A stretch of 64,000 nucleotides of DNA. Origin: Gaiella sp. GTDB lineage: Bacteria > Actinomycetota > Thermoleophilia > Gaiellales > Gaiellaceae. A program made the position numbers and the translations under genes. Positions 26,062 to 35,895 of the stretch are shown piece after piece (the stretch's first letter is position 1; each line of letters opens with the position of its first letter). The notes under the pieces are model-generated. The model was not told where the DNA came from. It did no database searches and saw nothing but the letters and a program-made list of their open reading frames with translations. The stretch lies in assembly GCA_027493885.1 (NCBI GenBank), contig JAOSJZ010000001.1, forward strand, positions 1,116,001-1,180,000, in the 5' to 3' direction.

Positions 26062-27303
26062 ATGACCGACACGATCCTCCGCCCCTACTCCGGCGACGAC
26101 GTCGCGCACCTGCGCGGCTCGATCCGGGTCGAGCACACGCTCGCCCGCCTCGGCGCCGAGCGTCTCCGGACGCTGCTCGCCGAGCGCGAGTGGGTCGCCG
26201 CCCTCGGCGCGATGACGGGCGGCCAGGCGGTACAGATGGTGCGCGCGGGCCTCGACGCGATCTACCTGTCCGGCTGGCAGGTCGCAGCCGACGCGAACCT
26301 CGTCGGCAGCACGTACCCCGACCAGAGCCTCTATCCCGCGAACTCGGGCCCCGCGCTCGCACGGCGCATCAACAATGCCCTCCTGCGCGCCGACCAGATC
26401 GCGCACGCGGAGGGCGACGACGAGACCTACTGGCTCGCACCGATCGTCGCCGACGCCGAGGCGGGCTTCGGGGGGCCGCTCAACGCCTTCGAGCTGATGA
26501 AGGCGTACATCGAGGCCGGCGCCGCCGCGGTCCACTTCGAGGACCAGCTCTCGTCGGAGAAGAAGTGCGGCCACCTCGGCGGCAAGGTGCTCGTCCCGAC
26601 GAGCCAGTTCGTGCGCACGCTCGTGGCTGCTCGTCTCGCCGCGGACGTGCTCGACGTCCCGACGCTGATCGTGGCGCGCACCGACGCTCTCTCCGCCACG
26701 CTCCTGACGAGCGACGTCGACGACGCCGACCGCGAGCTCTGCACCGGCGAGCGGACACACGAGGGGTTCTTCCGCGTCCGCGACGGGATCGAAGCGGCGA
26801 TCTCCCGCGGCCTGGCGTACGCGCCGTACGCCGACCTCGTGTGGTGCGAGACGTCGACGCCCGACATGGACGAGGCGGAGCGGTTCGCCGCCGCGATCCA
26901 CGAGCGCTACCCGGGCAAGCTGCTGGCCTACAACTGCTCGCCGTCGTTCAACTGGCGTGGTCATCTGTCCGACGACCAGATCGCCGGCTTCCAGCGCGAC
27001 CTCGCCGCGATGGGCTACCGCTTCCAGTTCATCACGCTGGCCGGCTTCCACGCGCTCAACCTCTCGATGTTCGAGCTCGCGAGCGGCTACCGCGACGAGG
27101 CGATGACCGCGTACGTGGCGCTCCAGGAGCGCGAGTTCTCGCTCGAGGACGCGGGCTACACCGCAACCCGCCACCAGCGCGAGGTCGGCGCCGGCTACTT
27201 CGACCAGGTGATGCAGGCCGTCGCGGGCGGCGTCTCCTCGACGCTCGCGCTCGCCGGCTCGACCGAGGAGCAGCAGTTCGACAAGGAGAGGAGTGCCGCA
27301 TGA
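26062..27303 (+). CDS. aceA: isocitrate lyase
   Basis: Splits isocitrate into glyoxylate and succinate, first step of the glyoxylate shunt. 413 residues. Catalytic loop [16 protein letters not shown] with KKCGH, substrate and Mg residues in [40 protein letters not shown] near the start, and YNCSPSFNW. Preceded by AAAGGA at 26048-26053. Followed by an overlapping small gene and, after a hairpin, by malate synthase. Probably induced on acetate, fatty acids or similar through the divergent GntR regulator. Confidence 0.97.
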   Translation: MTDTILRPYSGDDVAHLRGSIRVEHTLARLGAERLRTLLAEREWVAALGAMTGGQAVQMVRAGLDAIYLSGWQVAADANLVGSTYPDQSLYPANSGPALARRINNALLRADQIAHAEGDDETYWLAPIVADAEAGFGGPLNAFELMKAYIEAGAAAVHFEDQLSSEKKCGHLGGKVLVPTSQFVRTLVAARLAADVLDVPTLIVARTDALSATLLTSDVDDADRELCTGERTHEGFFRVRDGIEAAISRGLAYAPYADLVWCETSTPDMDEAERFAAAIHERYPGKLLAYNCSPSFNWRGHLSDDQIAGFQRDLAAMGYRFQFITLAGFHALNLSMFELASGYRDEAMTAYVALQEREFSLEDAGYTATRHQREVGAGYFDQVMQAVAGGVSSTLALAGSTEEQQFDKERSAA

Positions 27304-27452
27304 CCACGACGATGACACGCGAGAAGCCCGTGAAGCCGCAGGCGACACGTTCCGCCGCCCCCACGGCGCCACGTCCGACGATCGTCACCCGGGCGGAGTC
27401 CGCCCCGTGCACCTGCCCCGAGCACTGCGAGCGCGACCACGAGCACGACTGA
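27300..27452 (+). CDS. 50-residue protein with a Cys/His-rich tail
   Basis: Begins with ATGA overlap on the aceA stop. The first 33 residues are basic and Thr/Pro-rich ([16 protein letters not shown]); the end reads [16 protein letters not shown], four cysteine/histidine clusters in 16 residues suited to binding one zinc or similar ion. I do not recognise a family. The tight coupling with aceA suggests co-expression, perhaps as a regulator or binding partner of the enzyme. Its last codons form part of the following hairpin. Confidence 0.55.
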   Translation: MTTTMTREKPVKPQATRSAAPTAPRPTIVTRAESAPCTCPEHCERDHEHD

Positions 27453-27480
27453 CGCTCGCTTCGCGAGCGCCAGTCGTGCT
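27442..27480 (+). terminator. long hairpin between aceA unit and aceB
   Basis: Arms AGCACGACTG / CAGTCGTGCT plus an inner CGCTCGC / GCGAGCG stem. It includes the stop of the small protein and its 3' arm runs into the TAGACA box (27480-27485) that precedes the malate synthase GTG by 6 bases. It could attenuate read-through and mask that promoter. Confidence 0.55.
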
Positions 27481-27491
27481 AGACAACCCCA

Positions 27492-28991
27492 GTGCTGACC
27501 GACGATGTTCTGACGGCCGACGCCGTCTCGTTCCTGACCGACCTCGAGCGGGAGTTCGACGGGCGGCGGCGGGAGCTGCTCGCGCGGCGCGCGGAGCGCC
27601 TCGGCGCTCTCGCGGGCGGCCAGCTGCCCGACTTCCTGCCCGAGACCGCCGACGTGCGCGCCGGAGACTGGCGGATCGCGCCGTTCCCGGACGAGATCGC
27701 CGACCGCCGCGTCGAGATCACCGGCCCGGTCGACCGCAAGATGGTGATCAACGCGCTCAACTCGGGCGCGAAGGTCTTCATGGCCGACTTCGAGGACGCG
27801 AACTCGCCGACCTGGGAGAACTGCATCCAGGGGCAACGCAACCTGAGCGAGGCGCTCGACCGGACGATCTCGCTCGACACGGGCGACAAGCGCTACGAGC
27901 TCCAGGACGAGGTCGCCGTCCTCTTCGTGCGCCCGCGCGGATGGCACCTCGAGGAGCGGCACTTCGAAGTCGACGGGCGGCCGATGTCCGGCTCGCTGTT
28001 CGACTTCGGCCTCTACTTCCTTCGCAACCACGGCCGGAACGGCCGCTACCTCTACCTCCCGAAGCTCGAGTCGCACCTCGAGGCACGCCTCTGGAACGAC
28101 GTCTTCACCTGGGCGCAGGATCGGCTCGGCGTCGAGCACGGCACGATCAAGGCGACCGTCCTGATCGAGACCATCCTCGCCGCGTTCGAGATGGACGAGA
28201 TCCTCTACGAGCTCCGCGACCACTCTGCGGGGCTGAACGCGGGGCGCTGGGACTACATCTTCAGCGTCATCAAGAAGCTCGGGCACCGGCCCGAGTTCGT
28301 GCTGCCCGACCGCGCCGACGTGACGATGGCCGTGCCGTTCATGCGCTCGTACTGCGAGCTGCTCGTGAAGACGTGCCACCATCGCGGGGCGCACGCGATG
28401 GGCGGGATGGCGGCCTTCATCCCCTCGCGCCGCGACGCCGGAGTGAACGCGATCGCGCTCGAGAAGGTGCGCGAGGACAAGGACCGCGAGGCGTCGCAGG
28501 GCTTCGACGGCACCTGGGTGGCGCATCCCGACCTCGTGTCGGTCGCAATGGAGTCGTTCGACCGCGTGCTCGGGGAGCGGCCGAACCAGATCGAGCGCCT
28601 TCGCGACGACGTGGAGATCCGCTCCGCGGATCTCCTGGATGTCGAGGCCACGCCTGGAGAGATCACCGAAGCCGGGCTGCGCAACAACGTCTCGGTCGGG
28701 ATCCAGTACCTGGCCGCGTGGCTCCAGGGCTCCGGGGCGGTGGCGATCAACAACCTGATGGAGGACGCCGCAACGGCCGAGATCTCGCGCTCGCAGATCT
28801 GGCAGTGGCTCCATCACGGGCGCGTCAACGAGGGCGACGTGCGCCGGACCGTCGACGAGGAGATGGCGAAGCTCGGCGACGGCTACGGCGAGGCGCGCGC
28901 CCTGTTCGAGCGCGTCGCGACGCAGCCGGACTACGTCGAGTTCCTCACACTCCCGGCCTACAACCGGCTCGTCGCGTCCGAGAGCGCGTAG
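27492..28991 (+). CDS. aceB: malate synthase A
   Basis: Condenses glyoxylate with acetyl-CoA to malate. 499 residues of the isoform A type: [39 protein letters not shown] segment [53 protein letters not shown] (catalytic acidic residues), [12 protein letters not shown], and [16 protein letters not shown]. Complete. Separated from aceA by the small gene and a hairpin; likely same regulon. Convergent with the amidase gene 6 bases later. Confidence 0.97.
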   Translation: MLTDDVLTADAVSFLTDLEREFDGRRRELLARRAERLGALAGGQLPDFLPETADVRAGDWRIAPFPDEIADRRVEITGPVDRKMVINALNSGAKVFMADFEDANSPTWENCIQGQRNLSEALDRTISLDTGDKRYELQDEVAVLFVRPRGWHLEERHFEVDGRPMSGSLFDFGLYFLRNHGRNGRYLYLPKLESHLEARLWNDVFTWAQDRLGVEHGTIKATVLIETILAAFEMDEILYELRDHSAGLNAGRWDYIFSVIKKLGHRPEFVLPDRADVTMAVPFMRSYCELLVKTCHHRGAHAMGGMAAFIPSRRDAGVNAIALEKVREDKDREASQGFDGTWVAHPDLVSVAMESFDRVLGERPNQIERLRDDVEIRSADLLDVEATPGEITEAGLRNNVSVGIQYLAAWLQGSGAVAINNLMEDAATAEISRSQIWQWLHHGRVNEGDVRRTVDEEMAKLGDGYGEARALFERVATQPDYVEFLTLPAYNRLVASESA

Positions 28992-28997
28992 GCGCGG

Positions 28998-30134
28998 TCA
29001 GCCGCGCTCCCAGGCGAGCCCGGCGGCGAGCACCGTCTCGTCCGCAGGGGCGATCAGCTGCAGGTTGCCGATCGCGAGCGCTGCCCAGCCGAGCAGGTTG
29101 ACCCAGCGCATGAACGACGAGAGCGGCAGCCGCACCTCCGGCTCGTCGGCGTCCTCGGCCGGCCAGTCGATCGCAACGCAGGGGCTCAGGTACAGGTCGA
29201 CCTCCGGCTCGAGCCCGCGCCAGGCGAGAAGCGCCCGGTAGCCCTCGACCACGGCGTCGCCGTCCACCCGCTGCGCGGCCTCGAGCTTGGCGCGGATGCC
29301 GCTGCCGTACTCGTCCGCACGGGCAGGGAACGTCGTCGCATGCGAGCGGGCGGCCTCGTGGTCGAAGACCGGCCAGATGTTCGCCCGTGGGCCGGGGATC
29401 TCCGCCTCGACGACCCGCGCTCCCAGCTCCTCCAGGCGCCGCACCCACGCCTCCGCCGCGTCACTCGTCTCCGTCTCCCTGCCGTCGGCCAGGTTCGGCG
29501 CGCGCCGCAGCAGCCCGATCGTGCGCCCGTCGAGACACGGCTCTGGAACCGGACGGGCCGCGAGCGCCGACCAGAGCGCCGCCGCGTCGCCGACCGTCCG
29601 CGCCATCGGCCCGACCGTGTCGAGGGACGGGCAGAGGGGAAACACCCCGTCCGCGGGCACGAGACCGTACCGGGTCTTGAGCCCGACGATCTCGCAGGCG
29701 GCGGCCGGCAGCCTGACCGAGCATCCCGTGTCCGTCCCGATCCCCAGGTCGCAGAGCCCGGCAGCGATCGCGGCGGCGTTCCCGCTCGAGGAGCCGCCCG
29801 TCGTCCGGTCGGGCCGGACGGGATTGTGGACCGTGCCGTACCACTCGTTCTGTCCGAGCACTCCCCACGCGAACTCGACGAGGTTCGCCTTGCCGACGAT
29901 CGCCGCCCCTGCGTCGAGCACGCGTTCGACCACGGGCGCGTTCCGCTCGGGCACGTGATCGGCGTAGACGCGGGAGCCGTACGTCGTCGGAATGCCGGCC
30001 GTGTCGATCAGGTCCTTGACGAGGATCGTGCGGCCGGCGAGCGGGCCCTCGTCCCGGCGTCGCAGCGGCTCGCCGAGCCACGTGATCGCCGCGTTGTACG
30101 GATCGGTGCGCCCGTCCACGTCGGACGGGATCAT
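28998..30134 (-). CDS. amidase-signature hydrolase
   Basis: 378 residues. The Ser-cisSer-Lys triad region is present: TILVKDLIDTAG (lysine), TTGGSSSGNAAAIAAGLCDL (first serine) and GTDTGCSVRLPAA (catalytic serine; the usual TGGS is TGCS here). The group includes GatA, fatty amide and indoleacetamide hydrolases; length is short of GatA and the C-terminus differs, so it is probably a small-molecule amidase. ATG 30134 begins the conserved N-terminus. 17 bases downstream of the secreted-protein gene, so probably its operon partner. Confidence 0.87.
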   Translation of the reverse strand: MIPSDVDGRTDPYNAAITWLGEPLRRRDEGPLAGRTILVKDLIDTAGIPTTYGSRVYADHVPERNAPVVERVLDAGAAIVGKANLVEFAWGVLGQNEWYGTVHNPVRPDRTTGGSSSGNAAAIAAGLCDLGIGTDTGCSVRLPAAACEIVGLKTRYGLVPADGVFPLCPSLDTVGPMARTVGDAAALWSALAARPVPEPCLDGRTIGLLRRAPNLADGRETETSDAAEAWVRRLEELGARVVEAEIPGPRANIWPVFDHEAARSHATTFPARADEYGSGIRAKLEAAQRVDGDAVVEGYRALLAWRGLEPEVDLYLSPCVAIDWPAEDADEPEVRLPLSSFMRWVNLLGWAALAIGNLQLIAPADETVLAAGLAWERG

Positions 30135-30151
30135 CGCAGGCCTGCCGCGGG

Positions 30152-30661
30152 CTACGTGCGGGGCGCGAGCCCGAGCGAGCGGGCCGCGCCGAGCGCGTCG
30201 TCGATCGTGCTCTCGCTGGCCCGGTCGCCGACCAGCACGTTCACCTGGAAGTCGCGGTCGCGGCGCGACACGCGCGCCACCGCTCCGCGGCCGGAGAAGC
30301 ACTCGAACGTGCCGCGCCGGAGCTTCATCCCGGAGAGCGGCAGGAAGCTCGCGCCGCCGACCGACTCCCGCCAGCCGATCACGACCACGACGGCGCCGTC
30401 CGCCGGGACGCGGTACGTGGCGACCTGGCAGTCGCTCTGCATCGCCCTGACGCCGTCCGTGCCGATCACGAGCAGCGTGCGCGGATCGCCGAGAGTCGCC
30501 TCCCTCGCAGGCGAGACCTTCGACCAGCCGTCCGGAAGGTCGAGCTGCACGCCGCCGGCACGCGCGAAGTCGCCCGCTGCGCCCGAGGCCGCGTGAACGC
30601 CGGCAGCGGCGACGAGCGCCGAGGAGGCGAGTGCCAGAAGAAATCTGCCGCGGCCGCGCAT
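30152..30661 (-). CDS. secreted protein of unknown function
   Basis: 169 residues with a signal peptide (FLLALASSALVAAAGVHAAS). The mature part has alternating beta-strand character (VQLDLPDGWSKVSPAREATL, TLLVIGTDGVRAM, DGAVVVVIGWRE) and two cysteines (SDCQVATY, GTFECFSG) that could pair. No known domain recognised; similar small secreted proteins occur widely in actinobacteria. ATG 30661 follows TACCAT (30674-30679) by 12 bases; GTG 30673 is an alternative. Confidence 0.65.
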   Translation of the reverse strand: MRGRGRFLLALASSALVAAAGVHAASGAAGDFARAGGVQLDLPDGWSKVSPAREATLGDPRTLLVIGTDGVRAMQSDCQVATYRVPADGAVVVVIGWRESVGGASFLPLSGMKLRRGTFECFSGRGAVARVSRRDRDFQVNVLVGDRASESTIDDALGAARSLGLAPRT

Positions 30662-30751
30662 GGTGGGGTCCACATGGTACGCGCGAAAGGAGGAATTGCA
30701 AGAACAACCTGCAAGTAGGGGGATTTTTGGATTCCTCGGTCGACACCCCGC

Positions 30752-31300
30752 TCAGCGCGGGAGCGCGATCGCGTGCTCGAGCAGCACCGCCACCGTCTCG
30801 CCTGCGTCCTCGGCGGCCGCGCCCTCGACGAAGCGGACGGGCCGTTTACCTGCCCACTCGGCGGGAAGCACGAGCGCGCGCACACAGGACGCCCCCAGGT
30901 GCGACGACGCCCGCGTCAGCACGGCGTCGGGGCCGCTCTCGAACCATGCGCCGCCCGGCCCGAAGAAGCTTGCCCGCCCGTCGGCCTCGACCTCGACCTC
31001 GCCGTGTAGCACGTAGAGAATCGCGGGGCCCGGATGGGTGTGCGCGGGCACGACCGCGCCGCGCGGAAAGTCGATCCGGTCGCACCGTACGACCCAGCTC
31101 GCGTACGGGTCGAGCTGGACGAAGCGCGAGAGCAGCGCCCCCTCCGCGTCGACCTCGTCGTGGTCGAGCTGCCAGACCAGGGCCGGCCCGTCCACCGAGG
31201 CCGCGCCGAACCGGGCGGCGCCTCGCTCGACGTCGTAGACGACGCGGTTCCCGCCGATCGTCTGGACGCCGGTGTCGAAGTGGTAGAGCGAGAGCCGCAT
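30752..31300 (-). CDS. cupin-domain protein
   Basis: 182 residues. Cupin motif 1 is RGAVVPAHTHPGPAILYVLHGEVEVE with the two histidines and the glutamate that bind metal; motif 2 is weak (GPGGAWFESGPDAVLT). A segment before it (LVWQLDHDEVDAEGALLSRF) is not part of the standard fold. It begins 10 bases after the succinate-semialdehyde dehydrogenase stop and is probably in that operon. Could be a dioxygenase, isomerase or sensor; no assignment possible. Confidence 0.8.
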   Translation of the reverse strand: MRLSLYHFDTGVQTIGGNRVVYDVERGAARFGAASVDGPALVWQLDHDEVDAEGALLSRFVQLDPYASWVVRCDRIDFPRGAVVPAHTHPGPAILYVLHGEVEVEADGRASFFGPGGAWFESGPDAVLTRASSHLGASCVRALVLPAEWAGKRPVRFVEGAAAEDAGETVAVLLEHAIALPR

Positions 31301-31310
31301 GCGGCCGCTC

Positions 31311-32777
31311 TCAACCGGCGGGAGCCAGCCCGCCGACCGCCCAGTACTTCAGCTCCACCCAGTCGTCGACGCCGTAGCTCGAGCCTTCGCGTCCGATTCC
31401 CGACTCCTTGACGCCCCCGAAGGGTGCGACCTCCGTGGAGATCAGCCCGGTGTTCACGCCGACGATGCCGTATTCGAGGGCCGCCCCGACCCTCCACGCG
31501 CGGGCCAGGTCGCCGGTCATGTAGTACGCCGCGAGGCCGTACGGCGTGGCGTTCGCGATCGCGATCGCCTCCTCCTCCGTGTCGAACCGAGCGATCGCGG
31601 CCACGGGCCCGAACGTCTCCTCGCGACTCATCCGCATCTCCGGGCCGACACCCGTGAGCACGGAGGGACGGTAGAACTGCCCCTCGATCCGGGTGCCGCC
31701 CGTCACCATCTCGGCCCCCCGCTCGAGCGCGTCGGCAACGTGCTCCTCGACCTTGCCGACGGCCGGCTCGTCGATGAGCGGCCCGACCTGGACGTCGTCG
31801 GCGAACCCGTCCGCCACGCGCAGGGCGCTCACCTCGGCCGCGAAGCGCGCGACGAAGGCGTCGTAGATGCCCGACTGCACGAGCAGGCGGTTCGCGGAGA
31901 CGCACGTCTGGCCCGAGTTCCTGAACTTGCAGACGAGCGCCGCGCCGACCGCGATATCAAGGTCCGCGTCGTCGAAGACGATGAATGGGGCATTGCCGCC
32001 AAGCTCCAACGAGACCTTCTTGACCTGATCAGCACACTGCCGCATCAGCAGCTTCCCGACCGCCGTCGACCCGGTGAAGCTCAGCTTGCGCACGAGCGGG
32101 TCGGACGTCAGCTCGGCCCCGATCAGGGGGGCGTCCTCGGCCGCGCCCGTGACGATCGAGAGGACTCCGGGCGGGAGGCCCGCCTCCTCGGCGAGCGCGG
32201 CGACCGCGAGCGCGGAGAGCGGCGTCTGCTCGGCCGGCTTGAGCACCATCGTGCACCCGACGGCGAGGGCGGGAGCCGACTTGCGGGTAACCATCGCCGA
32301 CGGGAAGTTCCACGGGGTGATCCCGGCCGTGACGCCGATCGGCTCGCGCGTGACGAGGATGCGGCGGTCGGCCGACGGCGAGGGGATGATCGTCCCGTCG
32401 ACGCGCTTCGCCTCCTCCGCGAACCACTCGCAAAAGGAGAGCGCGTACGAGATCTCGGTGCGCGCCTCGGCGAGCGGCTTGCCCTGCTCGAGCACGAGCA
32501 GCGTGGCCAGGTCGTCGGACCGGTCGGCCATCAGCGATGCGAGCCGTGCGAGTACCCGCGCGCGCTCCTTCGCAGGCCTCGTCCTCCAGGCGGGAAGGGC
32601 CTCGGCCGCGGACGCGACCGCCGTCCGCGTCTCGGACGCGCCGAGGCGCGGGACGCGGGCGATCTCGTCTCCCGTCGCAGGGTTGAGCACGGCGAACGTC
32701 TCGCCGCTCTCCGCGTCGACCCAGCGACCGCCGACGAACGCCTGCGTCCGCAGCAGGTCTGGCGCGAGCATGGCCAC
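31311..32777 (-). CDS. gabD: NAD(P)-dependent succinate-semialdehyde dehydrogenase
   Basis: Oxidises succinate semialdehyde to succinate, linking GABA or 4-hydroxybutyrate breakdown to the TCA cycle. 488 residues of the aldehyde dehydrogenase family: ITPWNFPSAMVTRKSAPALA, KPAEQTPLSALA, FTGSTAVGKLL, general base in LELGGNAPFIVFDDADLDIA, nucleophile in NSGQTCVSANRLLV and EETFGPVAAI. PFGGVKESGIGREGS near the end is typical of GabD. GTG 32777 follows TATCGT by 7 bases; the longer open frame is rejected. Substrate is inferred from similarity pattern. Confidence 0.9.
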   Translation of the reverse strand: MAMLAPDLLRTQAFVGGRWVDAESGETFAVLNPATGDEIARVPRLGASETRTAVASAAEALPAWRTRPAKERARVLARLASLMADRSDDLATLLVLEQGKPLAEARTEISYALSFCEWFAEEAKRVDGTIIPSPSADRRILVTREPIGVTAGITPWNFPSAMVTRKSAPALAVGCTMVLKPAEQTPLSALAVAALAEEAGLPPGVLSIVTGAAEDAPLIGAELTSDPLVRKLSFTGSTAVGKLLMRQCADQVKKVSLELGGNAPFIVFDDADLDIAVGAALVCKFRNSGQTCVSANRLLVQSGIYDAFVARFAAEVSALRVADGFADDVQVGPLIDEPAVGKVEEHVADALERGAEMVTGGTRIEGQFYRPSVLTGVGPEMRMSREETFGPVAAIARFDTEEEAIAIANATPYGLAAYYMTGDLARAWRVGAALEYGIVGVNTGLISTEVAPFGGVKESGIGREGSSYGVDDWVELKYWAVGGLAPAG

Positions 32778-32784
32778 GCGAGGG

Positions 32785-32790
32785 ACGATA
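32785..32790 (-). promoter_or_regulatory. -10 box TATCGT of the gabD-cupin unit
   Basis: Minus-strand TATCGT, 7-base spacer, GTG at 32777. Confidence 0.6.
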
Positions 32791-32861
32791 CCGCGCGGTC
32801 CGCCCCGCGCGACCGTCGCCGGCTCCGGCTCCGGCAAGGCCGGGGAGTAGAGTTCTCCTCC

Positions 32862-32927
32862 GTGGTCAGGGGCGGCCGTCAGGAATGCATCCGAGCGCCC
32901 AGGGAGCATGAGCGATGGCGCTCCTGA
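32862..32927 (+). CDS. possible 21-residue upstream ORF
   Basis: TAGAGT (32848-32853) lies 8 bases before a GTG that opens a 21-codon frame ending at 32927, past the ATG of the acyl-CoA synthetase (32915). This could be a leaderless leader peptide whose translation affects the next start. No conservation evidence; may be chance. Confidence 0.25.
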   Translation: MVRGGRQECIRAPREHERWRS

Positions 32928-35836
32928 GACGGCGGACGAAGAGCGGGATCCCGCACGCAGGCCCGTATCCGCCGGGCTGGGACGTTCCGGCGCGCTTCAA
33001 CTTCTCGCGTGACGTCGTCGACGCGCTCGCGTCCGACCCGCTGCGCGCAGCGCTGACGTTCGTCGACCGCGAAGGGATCGTCGACCGGCGGACGTTCCAC
33101 GAGATCTCCGGCGACGCTGCGCGCTGGGCGCACCTGCTCCGGACACGACTCGAGCGCGGCGACCGCGTCGTGTTCGCGATCGGGAAGGTGCCCGCCTGGC
33201 ACGGCGCGATGCTCGGTGCGCTCAAGAGCGGGCTCGTGTCGGTCCCGTGCCCCGACATGCTGCGTGCGCGCGATCTCGCCTTTCGTGTCCGGCACTCGGG
33301 CGCGCAACTCGTCGTCGCCGATCGCTCCCTCGAGCCCGAGGTCGAGGAGATGCGCAACCAGGTCGGGGCGTCCGTCTCGGTGATCTACCTCGACGACGCG
33401 CTCGAAGAGCTTCGCCGGTACATGCCGGTCGCGCCGACGGAGGACACCGCCGCCGGCGAGACCGCCTTCATCCTCTACACGTCCGGCTCGACGAACGAGC
33501 CTCGGGGCGTCGTCCATACGCATGCGTACACGTGGGCCCAACGCTCGCAGGCGACGCACTGGCTCGACGTGCGCGAGGGCGATGTCGTGTGGTGCACCGC
33601 CGGGACCGGCTGGGCGAAGGCGATCTGGAACTCGCTCCTCGGGCCGTGGTCGCACGGCGTCGAGGTCGTCCTCCACGAGGGGCCGTTCGATGCCGAGGAG
33701 CGACTGTCGCTGATCCAGCGCCTCGGCGTCAGCGTCCTCTGTCAGACCCCCACCGAGTACCGGATGCTCGCCAAGCTCGACGCGCTTCCCCTCGCGCACG
33801 TTCCGAGGCTCCGCCACGCCGTCTCGACGGGCGAGCCGCTCAACCCCGAGGTGATCGCGCGTTTCCAGGACGCCCTCGGGATCACGGTGCACGACGGCTA
33901 CGGCCAGACGGAGAGCTCGCTGCTCGTCGCGAACACGCCGGCGGTCCCTCTCCGGCCAGGGTCGATGGGGTTGGCGACTCCCGGGCACGATGTCGCCGTG
34001 GTCGACGAGGTGGGGAACGTCTGCCCGCCGGGTGTCGAGGGCAACCTCGCGCTGAACGGCCGCCCGCCGACCCTCTTCACGGGGTACTGGGACGCCCCCG
34101 AGGAGACGGCCGCGGTCTTCCGGGACGACTGGTACCTGACGAGCGACCGGGCGGTGCGCGACGACGACGGCTACTTCTGGTTCGTCGGTCGCTCCGACGA
34201 CGTCATCGTCTCGGCGGCCTACCGCATCGGGCCTTTCGAGGTCGAGAGCGCGCTTCTCGAGCACCCCGCCGTCGCCGAGAGCGCGGTCGTCGGCGTCCCC
34301 GACCTCGACCGCGGCCAGATCGTCAAGGCGTTCGTCGTGCTGCGCTCGGGGCACGAGCCGACCGGACGGCTCGCGACCGAGCTGCAGGAGCACGTGAAGG
34401 CGATGACGGCTCCCTACAAGTACCCCCGCTCGGTCGCGTTCCTCGATGAGCTGCCAAAGACGGCGAGCGGCAAGATCGAGCGCGGCCAGCTGCGCCTCCT
34501 CCACGACCAGCTCGGCATCGTCCCGTCGCCTCCCTTGGCGGTCGTGCCCGAGCCGGCCGAGCTGCCGGAGCCCGCCGTGCCCGACGCGGCCGAGGCCGCG
34601 CGCCGCGAGGCGGAGGAGGCCGGAAGGCGCGCGGTGGAGGCGGCCGCGCGTGCTCGTGCCGAGGCGGAGGAGCGGCTGCTGCGCAAGGCCGAAGAAGCCG
34701 AACGCGCCCGCGCCGAAGCCGAAGAGCAGGCACGCCGCGAAGCCGAAGGGCAGGCACGCGAAGAAGCCGAGGAACAGGCACGCCGCGAAGCCGAAGAAGC
34801 CGAACGCGCCCGCGCCGAAGCCGAAGAGCAGGCACGCCGCGAAGCCGAAGAAGCCGAACGCGCCCGCGCCGAAGCCGAAGAGCAGGCACGCCGCGAAGCC
34901 GAAGAAGCCGAACGCGCCCGCGCCGAAGCCGAAGAGCAGGCACGCCGCGAAGCCGAAGAAGCCGAACGCGCCCGCGCCGAAGCCGAAGAACAGGCACGCC
35001 GCGAAGCCGAAGAAGCCGAACGCGCCCGCGCCGAAGCCGAAGAACAGGCACGCCGCGAAGCCGAAGAAGCCGAACGCGCCCGCGCCGAAGCCGAAGAGCA
35101 GGCACGCCGCGAAGCCGAAGAAGCCGAACGCGCCCACCGGGACGCGGAGGCGGCCGAGGCCGCCTCGCTGGCGGCGGTGGACGATGAGACCGACGACGAG
35201 CTCGATCTCGGCGAGGCCTCGACCGAGGAGGAGCGCGAGTCGCGTGGGACGGCACGCCGTCGCCGGCGCGAGGAGAAGGCCGAGGCGAAGCGGCAGGCCG
35301 AGGAGGAGCGCCGCGCCGTGAAAGCGGCCGAGGAGCAGCGCAAGCACGACGAGGCAGCTGCCCGCGAGAACGCGAAGCGTCGCCAGGCGGAGGAGAAGGA
35401 GGCCGCGAAACGGCGGGCCGAGGAGGAGCGGATCCAGGCGAAGCTCGACGTCGAGCGGCGCAAGCGCGAGGAGGCCGCCGCGCGCGAGGCGGAGAAGGCC
35501 GCAGCGAAGCAGCGCGCCGAGGAGGAGCGGCGCCGTGAGGCGGAGGAGCGCGAAGCCGCGAGGAGGCAGCAGGAGGAGGAACGCCACCGTCGCCGCGAGG
35601 AGGCGAAGGCGCGGCGGAGCGCCGGCCTCGGACGGCTGTTCAAGCGCGACGAGCACGACGAGTTCTCGGAGGAAGACGAAGAGACGACGGTCGAGCCGAT
35701 CTCGGACATCGTCGAGCGGCTTCGCTTCTACTCGCGCGACCAGGAGCAGGCACCGGGGGGCGAAGCAGGCGAGCAGCACGACCCGTCGAACGGCGGCGAG
35801 CAGCCCTCGGCGACGCGGACTCGCGACGCGGACTAG
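32915..35836 (+). CDS. acyl-CoA synthetase with long repetitive helical C-terminal tail
   Basis: 973 residues. Residues 1 to about 535 are a complete ANL adenylate-forming enzyme close to medium-chain/benzoate-type acyl-CoA synthetases: [17 protein letters not shown] (P-loop), [45 protein letters not shown] and the catalytic lysine in [12 protein letters not shown]. From about 550 to 900 the protein is almost only Glu, Ala, Arg, Lys and Gln, with seven 18-residue units of the form [18 protein letters not shown] (residues 593-734). It ends with [35 protein letters not shown] and a disordered tail. No signal or membrane segment. The tail probably forms a long helix or coiled coil. Confidence 0.85.
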   Translation: MALLRRRTKSGIPHAGPYPPGWDVPARFNFSRDVVDALASDPLRAALTFVDREGIVDRRTFHEISGDAARWAHLLRTRLERGDRVVFAIGKVPAWHGAMLGALKSGLVSVPCPDMLRARDLAFRVRHSGAQLVVADRSLEPEVEEMRNQVGASVSVIYLDDALEELRRYMPVAPTEDTAAGETAFILYTSGSTNEPRGVVHTHAYTWAQRSQATHWLDVREGDVVWCTAGTGWAKAIWNSLLGPWSHGVEVVLHEGPFDAEERLSLIQRLGVSVLCQTPTEYRMLAKLDALPLAHVPRLRHAVSTGEPLNPEVIARFQDALGITVHDGYGQTESSLLVANTPAVPLRPGSMGLATPGHDVAVVDEVGNVCPPGVEGNLALNGRPPTLFTGYWDAPEETAAVFRDDWYLTSDRAVRDDDGYFWFVGRSDDVIVSAAYRIGPFEVESALLEHPAVAESAVVGVPDLDRGQIVKAFVVLRSGHEPTGRLATELQEHVKAMTAPYKYPRSVAFLDELPKTASGKIERGQLRLLHDQLGIVPSPPLAVVPEPAELPEPAVPDAAEAARREAEEAGRRAVEAAARARAEAEERLLRKAEEAERARAEAEEQARREAEGQAREEAEEQARREAEEAERARAEAEEQARREAEEAERARAEAEEQARREAEEAERARAEAEEQARREAEEAERARAEAEEQARREAEEAERARAEAEEQARREAEEAERARAEAEEQARREAEEAERAHRDAEAAEAASLAAVDDETDDELDLGEASTEEERESRGTARRRRREEKAEAKRQAEEERRAVKAAEEQRKHDEAAARENAKRRQAEEKEAAKRRAEEERIQAKLDVERRKREEAAAREAEKAAAKQRAEEERRREAEEREAARRQQEEERHRRREEAKARRSAGLGRLFKRDEHDEFSEEDEETTVEPISDIVERLRFYSRDQEQAPGGEAGEQHDPSNGGEQPSATRTRDAD
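34691..35116 (+). repeat. 54-base in-frame tandem repeats
   Basis: One 54-base unit (34691-34744), a 48-base variant (34745-34792) and six nearly identical 54-base units (34793-35116), then a partial unit. Units differ only at single positions (for example GAG/GAA). Within the repeats glutamate is mostly GAA, whereas the flanking gene uses GAG, which points to recent amplification. Confidence 0.9.
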
Positions 35837-35895
35837 CCCACGCGACCGGGACGAGACGCCCGCCGCGAGATGCGAGCGTCGGTCACACTGGTGCG

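Noticed and set aside
25201..27372. A 723-residue open frame on the minus strand covering the GntR gene and all of aceA
   Set aside because: Only the GntR part looks like a protein; the rest is the reverse complement of isocitrate lyase, kept open by GC bias. TAGAAT before GTG 25926 sets the true start.
34691..35116. Regular repeats that might suggest a CRISPR array
   Set aside because: Units are contiguous and in frame with no unique spacers, and the protein reads through them.
32879..35779. A 966-residue minus-strand frame opposite the acyl-CoA synthetase, with repeated Phe/Gly-rich segments
   Set aside because: Shadow of the 54-base repeats; no start signal and no recognisable domain.
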